This document shows, piece after piece, positions 9,161 to 18,668 of a stretch of 64,000 nt of DNA (the first letter of the stretch is position 1; the number at the start of each line of letters is the position of its first letter). The notes under the pieces were generated by a model. It saw nothing but the letters and a program-made list of their open reading frames with translations. It did not search any database and was not told the DNA's origin. The position numbers were made by a program, and so were the translations under genes. Origin of the DNA: Natronomonas marina (GTDB lineage: Archaea; Halobacteriota; Halobacteria; Halobacteriales; Haloarculaceae); NCBI RefSeq assembly GCF_024298905.1, contig NZ_CP101154.1:558001-622000 (forward strand), read 5' to 3'.

Positions 9161-9616
9161 TTAGGCGTACCGCTCGAGTTCCGGCCGGTCGAGTTCCTCG
9201 ATGAGCTCTTCGGCGGTCTCGTCCAGGAGCGCACGACCCTCGCCGGTGACGGTGCGGCCGCGGCCCTCGTGGGTCTGGATGTAGCCGGCTTCCTCGAGCT
9301 GCTGGAGGGCGGTCCGGATGATGTTGCCGGAGCCCTCGGTCCGGTGTTCGGGGCGGACGCGGTAGCGGGTCGAGCCGTTCGTCGAGTCGCCGTAGGCGGT
9401 CCGGAGGCGCTGGACGCCGACCGGACCCTCGTCGGCGACCTTCCGGAGGAGGCTGGCGGCCCGGCGGGCCCAGAAGTCCTCCTGTTCGGGCGGGAGTTCT
9501 CGGCCGCTGCCGGTCTTGGCGTAGTCGACCCACTCGGGGGCGTCCAGTTCGTCCGCGATCTCCTCGGCGACCGCCTCGATGAGGTCCTCGGCGGGCACGT
9601 CGTAGAGCGTCGTCAT
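9161..9616 (-). CDS. rps19e: 30S ribosomal protein S19e
   Basis: 151-residue archaeal/eukaryotic-type small-subunit protein needed for 18S/16S rRNA maturation of the head region. Characteristic sequence includes EWVDYAKTG, FWARRAASLLRKV, GVQRLRTAYG and the HTH-like NIIRTALQQLEEAGYI. The start MTTLYDVPAE is chosen on the family N-terminus, with a TATA-like box at 9642-9648 about 28 nt upstream. In many archaea it heads an operon with PDCD5; here hairpins and a small gene intervene. Confidence 0.95.
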   Translation of the reverse strand: MTTLYDVPAEDLIEAVAEEIADELDAPEWVDYAKTGSGRELPPEQEDFWARRAASLLRKVADEGPVGVQRLRTAYGDSTNGSTRYRVRPEHRTEGSGNIIRTALQQLEEAGYIQTHEGRGRTVTGEGRALLDETAEELIEELDRPELERYA

Positions 9617-9697
9617 TACGTCCCGGTTCCCGTCGGTCGCGTTTAACGCTGTTGGTATCACCCGACTCGACGGCGAGAGCCGCTCACACGCGGCCGT

Positions 9698-10714
9698 TCA
9701 CACGCGGTCGACGCCGAGCGCCGAGACGACGCCGCCGCCGAGGAGGGTCGGCAGCCAGTAGATGGCACCGCGGTGGAGGACGACGGCGGCCGCCGCCGTG
9801 GCTGCACTGATGCCCGCCAGCGGGACCAGCAGCGCGATGAGAACCGCCTCGATACCGCCGAGACCGCCGGGGAGCGGCGTCACGCCCGCGATGGCCCCGA
9901 CCGGGACGGCCACGAGGACGGCCGCGACGGGCGCGACCACGCCGATGGCGTACAGCGCCAGCCACAGCGCGGTCGCCTGCGCCAGCCACCCCAGCGTCGA
10001 GAAGCCGACCGCGGCCAGCAGCGTCCGCCGGTCGGTGCCGACGACCTCGACGGCCTCGAAGAACCCCTCGACGCGATGTCTGACGGCCGACCGTGCCGGC
10101 GCCTCCAGCCGCGGGGCGTACCGACCGACGAGGCGGGCCGCCGGTGCCACGACGCCGACCAGCGCCGCCTCCAGGCGGTCGCGGGTCCGCCAGCCGATGT
10201 AGGCCACGACGGGGAGCGCGACTGCCAGCGCCACGACGGCGGCGGTGGCCACCTGGAGGCGGTCGCCGACGGCCACCGTCACCGAGAAGTAGGTCACGCC
10301 GACCAGCCCGATGGCCGTCGACGGGACGAAGTTCAGCGAGTCGGCGCTGGCGATGGCCGCCAGTGCGGTCTCGTACTCGGTGCTCGCGGCCTCCGAAATG
10401 AGCAGGGCGCTGACCGGTTCGCCGCCCGCCTGCCCGAACGGCGTGACGTTGTTGGCGAACAGCACGCCCGCGTACACCGCCGTCGCCCGCCACGGCGAGA
10501 TGGCCGCCCCGAGCGCCCCGAGGACGGTCCGGAGCGCGAGCGCCCACGCGACCATCCAGAGGGCCGCGACGACGAGGACGCCGGCGGCGACCGGCGTCCG
10601 GGCCATCGACAGCGCAAAGAGGAGGTCCTCGACGCCGACGAGGTAGGCCAGGACGCCGAGGGCGAGGGCGGCGCCGAGAAAGCCCGCGACGGTCGCCCGG
10701 CGGTCGAGAGGCAT
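9698..10714 (-). CDS. Flippase-like integral membrane protein (lysylphosphatidylglycerol-synthase TM type)
   Basis: 338 residues with about eight membrane helices. The motifs NNVTPFGQAGGEP and TPLPGGLGGIEAVL are the two glycine-rich signatures of the UPF0104/AglD-like flippase family. Members are implicated in moving lipid-linked sugars or lipids across the membrane. The start MPLDRRATVAG is chosen because upstream in-frame sequence is not hydrophobic and not conserved. The neighbouring thiL is divergent and unrelated. Confidence 0.85.
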   Translation of the reverse strand: MPLDRRATVAGFLGAALALGVLAYLVGVEDLLFALSMARTPVAAGVLVVAALWMVAWALALRTVLGALGAAISPWRATAVYAGVLFANNVTPFGQAGGEPVSALLISEAASTEYETALAAIASADSLNFVPSTAIGLVGVTYFSVTVAVGDRLQVATAAVVALAVALPVVAYIGWRTRDRLEAALVGVVAPAARLVGRYAPRLEAPARSAVRHRVEGFFEAVEVVGTDRRTLLAAVGFSTLGWLAQATALWLALYAIGVVAPVAAVLVAVPVGAIAGVTPLPGGLGGIEAVLIALLVPLAGISAATAAAAVVLHRGAIYWLPTLLGGGVVSALGVDRV

Positions 10715-10784
10715 ACCGGAGCATCGACCCTCCCGGATTTGAACGCACCGATGGCCATTTGTCGCCGGCGGGCCAGGGACCGAC

Positions 10785-11654
10785 ATGGACGAACGGGCGG
10801 CGCTTTCGCTGGTGGGCGAACACGTCGACGCCGCCGGCGACGACTGTGCGGTCGTCGACGGTCTCGTCGTGACCACGGACATGCTCCACGAGCGGACGGA
10901 CTTCCCCGACGGGACCACGCGGTACACGGCCGGGTGGCGGGCCGTCGGCGCGTCGCTGTCGGACGTCGCCGCCGCGGGCGCCGAGGCGACGGCGGCGGTG
11001 GCCGTCTACGGCGCCCCCGAGTTCCGCGAGGCGGAGCTATCGGCGTTTCTGGAGGGCTGTACGGACGTCTGCTCGGCCGTCGGCACGGAGTACGTCGGCG
11101 GCGACCTAGACGGCCACGAGGAGTTCACGGTCGCCACGACGGCCGTCGGACGGACGGACGACCCGGTCGGACGGGACGGCGCCTCCGCTGGCGAGGCCGT
11201 CTGCGTCACCGGCACGTTCGGCCGCAGCGGGGCCGCCGTCCGGCTGTTCGAGCGCGGCGACCACGAGCGGGCCAACGAGCTGTTCCGGTTCGAGCCGCGG
11301 GTCGTGGCCGGCCGTGCCGTCGCGCCGCGGGCGACGGCGATGATGGACTCCAGCGACGGACTGGCCCGGTCGCTGTACCAACTCGCGGCGGCGAGCGACT
11401 GCGGCTTCGCGGTCGATGGCGACGCCGTACCGGTCGATTCGTCGGTCGGGACCGTCGCCGCGGACGCCGAGGAACGCCGGGAGTTGGCCCTCCACTTCGG
11501 CGAGGATTTCGAACTCGTCTTCACGGTTCCCGAGGCGGACGTTCCGACGGTCCGGGCGGGAGCGCCGGTCGAGGTGACCCGAATCGGTCGAGTGACCGAC
11601 GGGGGCGTCCGACTGGACGGCGCTCCCCTCCCCGACCGGGGCTTTACCCACTGA
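10785..11654 (+). CDS. thiL: Thiamine-monophosphate kinase
   Basis: 289 residues. ThiL phosphorylates thiamine monophosphate to the cofactor thiamine diphosphate with ATP. Visible motifs are the N-terminal GDDCAVV metal/nucleotide loop, the ASLSDVAAAGA stretch and MMDSSDGLARSLYQLA in the second half, all diagnostic for the family. It overlaps the convergent site-2 protease gene tail to tail by 11 bases. Confidence 0.94.
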   Translation: MDERAALSLVGEHVDAAGDDCAVVDGLVVTTDMLHERTDFPDGTTRYTAGWRAVGASLSDVAAAGAEATAAVAVYGAPEFREAELSAFLEGCTDVCSAVGTEYVGGDLDGHEEFTVATTAVGRTDDPVGRDGASAGEAVCVTGTFGRSGAAVRLFERGDHERANELFRFEPRVVAGRAVAPRATAMMDSSDGLARSLYQLAAASDCGFAVDGDAVPVDSSVGTVAADAEERRELALHFGEDFELVFTVPEADVPTVRAGAPVEVTRIGRVTDGGVRLDGAPLPDRGFTH

Positions 11655-12816
11655 TTATCTCTATCGGGACGGGCGTGAAACAGAGCAGCCCCAGCAGGAA
11701 CGTGAGCGCGCCCAACGCCTTCCGCTTCGGGTCGAGCGGGTCGTCGAAGATGGGCGTCGTCGGGCCGACGTACGCCAGACCCAGCGCGACGAGGCCCCAG
11801 AAGGTCCACAGGACCGGCGCGTTGGCCGAGACGTCCCGGAAGACGTAGAGGTAGCCGGCCAGCGAGAACAGCACGGCGGGCACGAGCGCCGCGACGGTGC
11901 GGGCCCGCTCGCCGAACATCGCACGGACGATGTGGCCGCCGTCGAGTTGCCCGACGGGGATGAGGTTGAGGAACGTCACGAACAGGCCGACCCACGCGCC
12001 GAAGATGACGGGGCTGGCGGATATTCCGGGGTCGGCGTAGGTGAGCCGCTCGCCCGTCACCCACGCGAGGAACTGCAACAGCGGCGGGTAGCCGAACTCG
12101 ATTTCGACGGTGTTCTGTGCCCGGAGCAGCTCCGGGGGGACCGAGATGGGGTCCAGGTGGAGACCGACGACGGCGACGGCGACGGCTGCGACCAGCCCCG
12201 CCAGCGGTCCCGCGACGCCGATGTCGAACAGCGCCTTCCGGTTCGGAATCCGGCCCTTCATCTTGATGACCGCGCCGAAGGTCCCGATGTAGGTTGGCAC
12301 CGGGATGAAGTAGGGGAGACTGGCCTCGACGTCGTGGTAGCGGGACATCACGTAGTGGCCCAGCTCGTGGACGCCGAGGACGCCGAGGACGGCGGCGGCG
12401 AACGGCCAGCCGGCCAGCAGGTCCAGCGGGCCGTCGACGGGCTGGTAGTACCAGATGGTGCCGGCGTACAGCGTCGTCAGAAGCGTCGCCAGGAACATCC
12501 CGACGTTGGTCCAGGGTACCCCGTCGACGCCGACGCTGCGCGGTTCGGCGACGAGGGCCTGCCGGCTCCGGGTGACGGCGACGCCCGATATCGGGTCCTC
12601 CTCGCTGTCCTCGACGACGTCGAGGCGTACCTCGTAGCCGTACTCGCGGAACAGCGGCCACAGTTTCTGTTCGAGACGGCGGTACTCGGTCCGCGGCTGG
12701 CCGTAGTAGCGGAGCTGGCCGTCGTCGGTCTCTTCGATCTCCGTGACGCGGAACGCGGGCAGCAGTGCCTCCGGCGGCGGGCCGTCGTAGCCCGACGCCG
12801 GATCGGCGGTGCTCAT
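11644..12816 (-). CDS. Site-2 protease family membrane metalloprotease (M50)
   Basis: 390 residues. A cytosolic N-terminal domain of about 100 residues precedes several membrane helices. The zinc site is HELGH (150-154), with the third ligand in IPVGQLDGGH further on. The family performs intramembrane cleavage of regulators or membrane proteins; the target is unknown. The ATG at 12816 lies about 28 nt from a TATA-like box at 12841-12848, favouring it over an upstream GTG. Confidence 0.9.
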   Translation of the reverse strand: MSTADPASGYDGPPPEALLPAFRVTEIEETDDGQLRYYGQPRTEYRRLEQKLWPLFREYGYEVRLDVVEDSEEDPISGVAVTRSRQALVAEPRSVGVDGVPWTNVGMFLATLLTTLYAGTIWYYQPVDGPLDLLAGWPFAAAVLGVLGVHELGHYVMSRYHDVEASLPYFIPVPTYIGTFGAVIKMKGRIPNRKALFDIGVAGPLAGLVAAVAVAVVGLHLDPISVPPELLRAQNTVEIEFGYPPLLQFLAWVTGERLTYADPGISASPVIFGAWVGLFVTFLNLIPVGQLDGGHIVRAMFGERARTVAALVPAVLFSLAGYLYVFRDVSANAPVLWTFWGLVALGLAYVGPTTPIFDDPLDPKRKALGALTFLLGLLCFTPVPIEIISG

Positions 12817-12887
12817 CACCGAAGAGAAGGGGACTGTCGGGGATAAATCCCGTGACGGGGACAGCTGTTACGCCGAGGTGTCAGAAA

Positions 12888-13127
12888 TCAGGCCTGCGTT
12901 ACGCGCCACGTAGTCGCGGAGGTGTAGGACCACTTCTCGATGTCGAGGTCGGTCGCCGAATCCTTGAGTTTGACCATCAGCGCGCCGATCTCCTTCGACG
13001 AGAGACCGACGTCGTCGGCGATGAACTTGCTCTTGACGTAGACCTCGCCGTCCTCCGCCCGCTGGCGGAGGTACGTTCGGAGCCGGCTTTCCTTGCTTTC
13101 CGTGGAGGGTTCCGTTGTTGCGCTCAT
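12888..13127 (-). CDS. DUF7123-type small winged-helix-like protein (copy 1)
   Basis: 79 residues: a short Ser/Thr/Glu tail, then a compact domain with VYVKSKFIADDVGLSSKEIGALMVKL resembling a winged helix, and a C-terminal EKWSYTSATTWRV strand pair. It is a clear paralogue of the protein encoded at 18412-18666. TATA-like box at 13164-13172; the ATG at 13127 gives a short 5' UTR. Probably a small DNA-binding protein; this is inferred from the fold-like pattern, not shown. Confidence 0.8.
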   Translation of the reverse strand: MSATTEPSTESKESRLRTYLRQRAEDGEVYVKSKFIADDVGLSSKEIGALMVKLKDSATDLDIEKWSYTSATTWRVTQA

Positions 13128-13163
13128 GGCTGACACCGTGCCCTGTCGTATCCCCCGGACCAG

Positions 13164-13269
13164 TATATAAAGGGAGGAAGCTTCGGGTAGCTTCGGTCCG
13201 ATTCGCCGTGAATAGAATCAAAACGGACGTTTCACGAACTGCTGAGATACCTTTAGACGTTTTATAGAC
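13164..13269 (-). promoter_or_regulatory. Promoter and conserved upstream block of DUF7123 copy 1
   Basis: On the minus strand a TATA box (13164-13172) lies about 40 nt before the ATG. A further block at 13224-13269 (GTCTATAAAACGTCTAAAG ... TTCGTGAAACGTCCG on the minus strand) is closely matched upstream of the second paralogue's operon at 19017-19060, at a similar distance. Conservation outside the coding region suggests a shared regulatory site. Confidence 0.55.
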
Positions 13270-13386
13270 TTTTTTGAGACAGTTTCGGCAGCCGTATTCT
13301 CTGTGGTAATACACTCGCTGTTGGGGCGGTCGCCCGCCCCACAGCGGGCCGGTCGGGCCGGGTCCGGCGGTCGCGCGCGGCGCCGG

Positions 13387-14163
13387 TCAGTCCCGCTCGT
13401 GGACCCAGAACGTCTCCGAATCGGTGACCTCCTTCTTGAACAGCGGTACCTCGTCCTTGAGGCGGTCGATGCCGTCCTCGACGGCCCGGAAGGCCTCCCG
13501 GCGGTGTCCGGCCAGTACCACGACGAAGACGATGTCCTCGCCCGCGTCGACCCGGCCGGTCCGGTGGTGGAGTCGCACGTCGAGGACGCCCTCGCGGTCC
13601 TCGAGTTCCGTCTCGATGGTCCGCATCGTCCGTTCGGCGACCCCGTCGTACTTCTCGAACTCCAGGTAGCGAGTCCGGTCGTCGTCGGGACCGTCTTTCG
13701 CGCGCACGCGTCCGGTGAAGGTCGCGACGGCGCCCGCCCGGTCGGCCTCCGGTGCCCGCCGGACGGCCGCGACCAGCGACTCCAGCGTCTCGAACGGTTC
13801 GGTCCCGTGAATCGCCTCGACGGCGGCCTCGACGTCGAGGCGCTCGGCACCCTCGGCGTGGACGGCCGCCTCTTCGGTTTCGCCACCGACGACGATTCGC
13901 GGCGCGTCGACGTCGGGAACGCCGACGACCGCGGCGTATTCGTGGTCGGGCGCGAGTCGTTCCAGGGCGTCGGGAACCGAGAGGTCCGTTCCGCTGGCGC
14001 GCCACCCGTCGTCGAGGACGTACTCGGTGTCGGCCCGGGCGACGGCGGTCGTTCCGCCGTCGCCGGCGGCGGTCCGAACGACGCCGACCCGGCCGTCGAG
14101 CGCCGCGAGCAACCGCTCCAGGCCTGCCTCGGCGGCCTCGCCCAGAACCGCGAAGACGTACAT
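13387..14163 (-). CDS. moaE: Molybdopterin synthase large subunit with MobB-like N-terminal domain
   Basis: 258 residues. The C-terminal half (about 120-258) is MoaE, which transfers sulfur from MoaD thiocarboxylate to precursor Z: GAVATFTGRVR, RLHHRTGRVDAGEDIVFVVVLAGHR and VPLFKKE, with the catalytic-region lysines, are present. The N-terminal half resembles MobB but lacks an intact P-loop, so GTP binding there is doubtful. Such MobB-MoaE fusions are known in haloarchaea. No other moa gene is adjacent. Confidence 0.88.
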   Translation of the reverse strand: MYVFAVLGEAAEAGLERLLAALDGRVGVVRTAAGDGGTTAVARADTEYVLDDGWRASGTDLSVPDALERLAPDHEYAAVVGVPDVDAPRIVVGGETEEAAVHAEGAERLDVEAAVEAIHGTEPFETLESLVAAVRRAPEADRAGAVATFTGRVRAKDGPDDDRTRYLEFEKYDGVAERTMRTIETELEDREGVLDVRLHHRTGRVDAGEDIVFVVVLAGHRREAFRAVEDGIDRLKDEVPLFKKEVTDSETFWVHERD

Positions 14164-14245
14164 ATCCGATTCTTCGGCCGCGAGGGCTTGTAGGTGTCGG
14201 CGTGCTTGACAACCCTTAAGACCGAAACACGGCAACCTCGACGCA

Positions 14246-14929
14246 ATGAGAATCGTCGTTTCTATCGGCGGGAGCGTGCTCGCGCCGGACCTGGAGGCCG
14301 CCAGGGTCGAGGCGCACGCGGGGGTCATCGACGGACTCGTCGCCGAGGGCCACGAGGTCGCCGTCGTCGTCGGCGGCGGCGACGTCGCCCGCCGCTACAT
14401 CGAGACGGCTCGCACGCTGGGCGCGACGGAGTACGACCTCGACGCCGTGGGCATCGACGTCACCCGACTGAACGCCCGCCTCCTTCTGGCGGCCCTGGAC
14501 TCGCCGGCCGCCCCGGAGCCCGCCGACTCCCACGAGGCGGCACGGGCCTCCCTCCGGCGCGGCGAGACGGTCGTCATGGGCGGGACGGTCCCGGGCCACA
14601 CGACCGACGCGGTCTCGGCGCTTCTGGCCGAGACCGTCGAGGCCGACCTGCTCGTCTACGCGACGAGCGTCGCCGGGGTGTACTCCGCCGATCCCAACGA
14701 GGACGACACCGCAAAGCGGTACGACCGGCTGACGCCGGCCGACCTGGTCGACACCATCGCCTCCATCGAGACGGCCGCGGGCTCGAACGCGCCGGTCGAC
14801 CTGCTGGCGGCGAAGGTCATAGAGCGGTCGGGGCTGCGGGCGGTCGTCCTCGACGGGACCGACCCCGAACGCATCGCCGACGCCGTCGCCGGCGATTTCG
14901 ACGGCACCGAAGTGGTCCCCGATGAGTGA
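14246..14929 (+). CDS. pyrH: UMP kinase
   Basis: 227-residue archaeal-type uridylate kinase of the amino acid kinase fold, converting UMP to UDP. Motifs: N-terminal VVSIGGSVLAPDL phosphate loop, VVVGGGDVARRYI, and the later SVAGVYSADPNEDD and DLLAAKVIERSGL segments. TATA-like CTTAAG about 28 nt upstream. The stop overlaps the start of lysS by 8 bases, so the two genes are one operon. Confidence 0.93.
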   Translation: MRIVVSIGGSVLAPDLEAARVEAHAGVIDGLVAEGHEVAVVVGGGDVARRYIETARTLGATEYDLDAVGIDVTRLNARLLLAALDSPAAPEPADSHEAARASLRRGETVVMGGTVPGHTTDAVSALLAETVEADLLVYATSVAGVYSADPNEDDTAKRYDRLTPADLVDTIASIETAAGSNAPVDLLAAKVIERSGLRAVVLDGTDPERIADAVAGDFDGTEVVPDE

Positions 14930-16556
14930 CCTCTACGAGGTCGGCACCGGCCGGAAGCGCGCCTTCTGGGCCGACGCGGTCGCCGACGAGATACTCGAAC
15001 GCGACCCCGACGACCCCATCGTGATCAAGGGCGGCGTCTCGCCGTCGGGCGTCCCGCACCTGGGCCACTTCAACGAAATCATGCGGGGCTACTTCGTCGC
15101 CGAGGCCCTCCGGGACCGCGGCCGCGAGGTCCGGCAGGTGTTCACGACCGACGACCGAGACCGACTCCGGAAGCTCCCCCGAAAGCTCGCGGACCTGGAG
15201 TGGAACGTCGTCGGCCTCGGCGAGGTCGACGCCGGCGCCCTCGGGCGGAACCTCGGTCGGCCCTACACCGACGTGCCCGACCCCTTCGGCTGCTGTGACT
15301 CCTACGGCGACCACTTCACCGAACTGCTGGAGCGGGCCGCCGACGCCGTCGACGTCCCAATCGACGTCGTCTCGAACACCGACCTCTACGAGCGCGGCGC
15401 CTTCGACGGCACGATTCGGCACGTACTCGGGGACCTCGAGACGACCCGGGAGGTGCTCGCGGAGTTCCAGGACAAGGTCGACGACGAGTACGTCCCCTTC
15501 TTCGCGCGGTGTCACGAGTGCGGCAACCTCACCGAGACCATCGTCGACGTCGACCTCGATGCGGAAACCGTCGACTACGTCTGCGAGGACGTCGCGGCCG
15601 GCGACGACGTCATCGAGGGTTGCGGCCACGAGGGAACGGCGACGTTCCGGGAGGGAAAGCTCCCGTGGCGCCTCGAGTGGCCCGCCCAGTGGCGCGTGCT
15701 GGAGGTCGACTTCGAGCCGTTCGGCAAGGACCACGCCGAGGGGTCGTGGCCCTCCGGAGAGACCATCGCCCGCGATGTGTTCGGGTTCGAACCGCCCGTC
15801 CCGATGGTCTACGAGTGGTTCACGCTCAACGGCGAGGCGCTGTCGTCGTCGTCGGGCAACGTCATCACCGTCGACGAGGTGCTGACGGTGCTGGAGCCGG
15901 AGGTGCTCCGGTACTTCTTCACGAAGAACCCCAAGAAGCAGCGCGACTTCGACGTCGGGTCCATCGACCGCCTCGTCGACGAGTTCGACCGCTTCGAGGC
16001 CGTCTACTTCGGTGCCGACGCCGACGAGACCGAGCGCGAACGAGCCGAGCGGGCCTACCCGATGGTCGTCGAGTCGGTCCCCGACGAGCGACCCGTCCGC
16101 ATCCCCTACGCGTTCGCGGCGGTGCTGGGGATGACCGACAACCGGGAGTTGCGTGTCGAGATGGCCGAACGCTCGGGGCACGTCCCTGCCGAGGCGACCG
16201 AGGCGGAGATAGACGCGGCGCTGGAGCGCGTCGAGCGAGCGCGCGCGTGGGCCGAACGGACCGACAACGAGTTCAACTACCGGCTGGCCGAGGAACTGCC
16301 GGACGTCGAGTTCGATCCCGAGACGGTGGCCGCCCTCGAGGAGTTGGCCGACCTCATTGAGACCGACGACCCGGACGCCGAGACCCTGCAAGGCGAGATA
16401 TACGAGACGGCGAAGCGAAACGACGTGGCCGTCGGCGAGTTCTTCGAGGCCGGCTACCGGCTCTTCCTCGACGAGACGGAGGGACCGCGGCTGGGTCCGT
16501 TCCTGGCGCCGATGGACACCGAGTTCGTCGTCCGGCGGCTCCGGCGGGACGGCTGA
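14922..16556 (+). CDS. lysS: Lysine--tRNA ligase, class I
   Basis: 544 residues. Class I LysRS is the archaeal form, a Rossmann-type synthetase charging tRNA-Lys. HIGH-type HLGH at 46-49, KMSKS-type SSSSGN near residue 310, and zinc-like cysteines in CHECGN and EGCGHEG are visible. It starts inside the end of pyrH, which suggests translational coupling. Length is typical for haloarchaea. Confidence 0.95.
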   Translation: MSDLYEVGTGRKRAFWADAVADEILERDPDDPIVIKGGVSPSGVPHLGHFNEIMRGYFVAEALRDRGREVRQVFTTDDRDRLRKLPRKLADLEWNVVGLGEVDAGALGRNLGRPYTDVPDPFGCCDSYGDHFTELLERAADAVDVPIDVVSNTDLYERGAFDGTIRHVLGDLETTREVLAEFQDKVDDEYVPFFARCHECGNLTETIVDVDLDAETVDYVCEDVAAGDDVIEGCGHEGTATFREGKLPWRLEWPAQWRVLEVDFEPFGKDHAEGSWPSGETIARDVFGFEPPVPMVYEWFTLNGEALSSSSGNVITVDEVLTVLEPEVLRYFFTKNPKKQRDFDVGSIDRLVDEFDRFEAVYFGADADETERERAERAYPMVVESVPDERPVRIPYAFAAVLGMTDNRELRVEMAERSGHVPAEATEAEIDAALERVERARAWAERTDNEFNYRLAEELPDVEFDPETVAALEELADLIETDDPDAETLQGEIYETAKRNDVAVGEFFEAGYRLFLDETEGPRLGPFLAPMDTEFVVRRLRRDG

Positions 16557-16609
16557 CGGCCCGGCCGCGACGGAACGACTTTTGAGGCTCCCACTCCCTA
16601 CGTCAACCA

Positions 16610-18385
16610 ATGAGACCGCTGCTGTGGATACTCGTCGGTATCCTCCTCTATACCGCGATTGCGATGGCGCTGAAGGCCCGCGGCCTCGTGCCATCGTCGC
16701 TTCGTGTCTCCGGTCCGATTCTCACGATCCACACGAAACGGGGGCGTGACCTCCTCGAGTGGCTGGCCGCTCCCCGGCGTATCTGGCGGGCCTGGGGCAA
16801 CTTCGGCGTCGGCGTCGCCATCGTCATCATGGTCGGGTCGTTCTTCGGCGTCCTCTTTTCGGCGATGAGCGCCCTGACGGACCCCGCAGCGGTGGGCGGC
16901 ATCACGCGACCGCAGGACGCGCTCGTCATCCCCGGCGTCAACCAGTTCCTCCCCATCGCGGCCGCCGTCGACATCCTCGTCGGCCTGCTCGTCGGTCTCG
17001 TCGTCCACGAGGGCGGCCACGGCCTGCTCTGTCGCGTCGAAGACATCGAGATAGACTCGATGGGTGTCGCGCTTTTGGCGTTCATCCCGCTCGGGGCGTT
17101 CGTCCAGCCCGACGAGGCGAGCCAAAACCGGGCCGACCGGGGCGGCAAGACCCGGATGTTCGCCGCCGGCGTGACGAACAACTTCCTCGTCACCGCGGTG
17201 TCGTTCGGCCTGCTCTTTCTCGTCGTCGCAAGCCTCGTCACCGTCGTCCCCGGCGTCGCCGTCGGCGGCACGCTCCCCGGCTCGCCGGCCGAGAACGCCA
17301 GCATCGAGCGGGGCGACGTCATCACCTCGGTGAACGGCCAGCCGATAGCCAACGAGACGGAACTCGAGGCGGCGCTGGCCGATGCCGACCGCGAAGTGAC
17401 CGTCGGTCGGCAGAGCGGGGAGGCCGTGACCATAGAGCGGAGCCTCATCGTCACCCGGGCCGTCGTCGACGCGCCCATCGCCAAAGGGACGGAGATAACG
17501 GCGGTCGGCGGCGAGGCGGTCTACACCCAGTCCGGCTTCGACGCCGCACTGGACGGCGAGGAGATCGTCCAGCTTTCGACCGGCGACGGCGAGGCCGTCA
17601 CGTTCCCGGTCGGCGTTTTCGTCAGTAGCGTCCCGGCGGAGGACCCCCTCGGCGAGGCCGGCGCGCCCGACACCCCGATGCTGATTCACAGCATCGACGG
17701 CGAGCCGACACCGACGCCCCAGGCCCTCACCGAGGTACTCTCGCAGACGTCACCCAACGAGACCGTCGAGGTCGTCGCCTACCACGGCGACGGCAACGAC
17801 CCCTGGAGCGGCGAACGGCACACCTACGAGGTGACGCTCGAGGAGAACCCCCGAACCGACGGCGGGTTCGTCGGCGTCGCCGGGGTTCTGGAGGGGACCA
17901 GCGGCGTCGTCGTCGACGACTTCGGTATCGACCCCTATCCCGCCGAGCAGTACCACGCCTTCCTCGGCGGCACCGGATGGGGCGACGACCCCGTGTCCAC
18001 GTTCGTCACCCGGGCGTTCGCTCTGCTGGTGTTGCCCTTCGCAAGCGTCGCGTTGCCCACGATCGGTTACAACTTCGCGGGCTTCAACGGTGCGGTGGCG
18101 AACTTCTATACCGTGTCGGGACCGCTCGGCACCGGCGCCGTCTTCGGACTGGCGAACCTCCTGTTTTGGACCGGGTGGGTCAACGTCAACCTGGGCCTGT
18201 TCAACTGCATCCCGTCGTATCCGCTCGACGGCGGGCACATCCTCCGGGCCAGCGTCGAGGCGGTGCTGGCACGGCTGCCCGTCGAGGTCAGTCCCGTCGT
18301 CGCGGCGGCGGTGACGACCGCGATCAGCGCGACGATGATACTGAGCCTGCTCGGGTTGCTGTTCCTGCCGCAGTTGCTGACGTGA
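16610..18385 (+). CDS. Site-2 protease family membrane protease with PDZ domains
   Basis: 591 residues. An N-terminal membrane anchor, then HEGGH at 133-137 inside a membrane helix (zinc ligands and catalytic Glu). A long extracytoplasmic insert follows with PDZ-like sequence (GSPAENASIERGDVITSVNGQPI, and a second copy-like IDGEPTPTPQAL). The third-ligand motif NCIPSYPLDGGH lies near the C-terminus. It differs in domain order from the other M50 protease at 11.6-12.8 kb. A TATA-like box about 28 nt upstream supports the start. Substrate unknown. Confidence 0.9.
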   Translation: MRPLLWILVGILLYTAIAMALKARGLVPSSLRVSGPILTIHTKRGRDLLEWLAAPRRIWRAWGNFGVGVAIVIMVGSFFGVLFSAMSALTDPAAVGGITRPQDALVIPGVNQFLPIAAAVDILVGLLVGLVVHEGGHGLLCRVEDIEIDSMGVALLAFIPLGAFVQPDEASQNRADRGGKTRMFAAGVTNNFLVTAVSFGLLFLVVASLVTVVPGVAVGGTLPGSPAENASIERGDVITSVNGQPIANETELEAALADADREVTVGRQSGEAVTIERSLIVTRAVVDAPIAKGTEITAVGGEAVYTQSGFDAALDGEEIVQLSTGDGEAVTFPVGVFVSSVPAEDPLGEAGAPDTPMLIHSIDGEPTPTPQALTEVLSQTSPNETVEVVAYHGDGNDPWSGERHTYEVTLEENPRTDGGFVGVAGVLEGTSGVVVDDFGIDPYPAEQYHAFLGGTGWGDDPVSTFVTRAFALLVLPFASVALPTIGYNFAGFNGAVANFYTVSGPLGTGAVFGLANLLFWTGWVNVNLGLFNCIPSYPLDGGHILRASVEAVLARLPVEVSPVVAAAVTTAISATMILSLLGLLFLPQLLT

Positions 18386-18411
18386 AAAGGGAGCGCCCCA
18401 GGTCGGGCCGT

Positions 18412-18666
18412 TCAGGCCGCCGAAATCCGCCAGGTCGTCGCCGAGGTGTAGGACCACTTCTCGATGGTCAGCCCCGGCACCGAACCCTGTAGCTGGACGA
18501 GCAGTGCGCCGATCTCCTTTGGCGAGAGATCGACCTCGTCGGCGATGAACTTGCCCTTGACGTAGAGGTCGCCGTCGGTCCGCTCGGCCTCTGCCCGGAG
18601 ATAGCCGGCCAGCCGCTCGGCCTTCCGGGAGGGGTAGGCGGACTCGGTTGCGGTGTTCGTACTCAT
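18412..18666 (-). CDS. DUF7123-type small winged-helix-like protein (copy 2)
   Basis: 84 residues, paralogue of the 12888-13127 product: the same LYVKGKFIADEVDLSPKEIG core and EKWSYTSATTWRIS ending. The start ATG lies 2 bases after the stop of a small membrane protein gene, so these two are co-transcribed, unlike copy 1, which stands alone. Likely a small DNA-binding or adaptor protein; the role is unknown. Confidence 0.8.
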   Translation of the reverse strand: MSTNTATESAYPSRKAERLAGYLRAEAERTDGDLYVKGKFIADEVDLSPKEIGALLVQLQGSVPGLTIEKWSYTSATTWRISAA

Positions 18667-18668
18667 GG

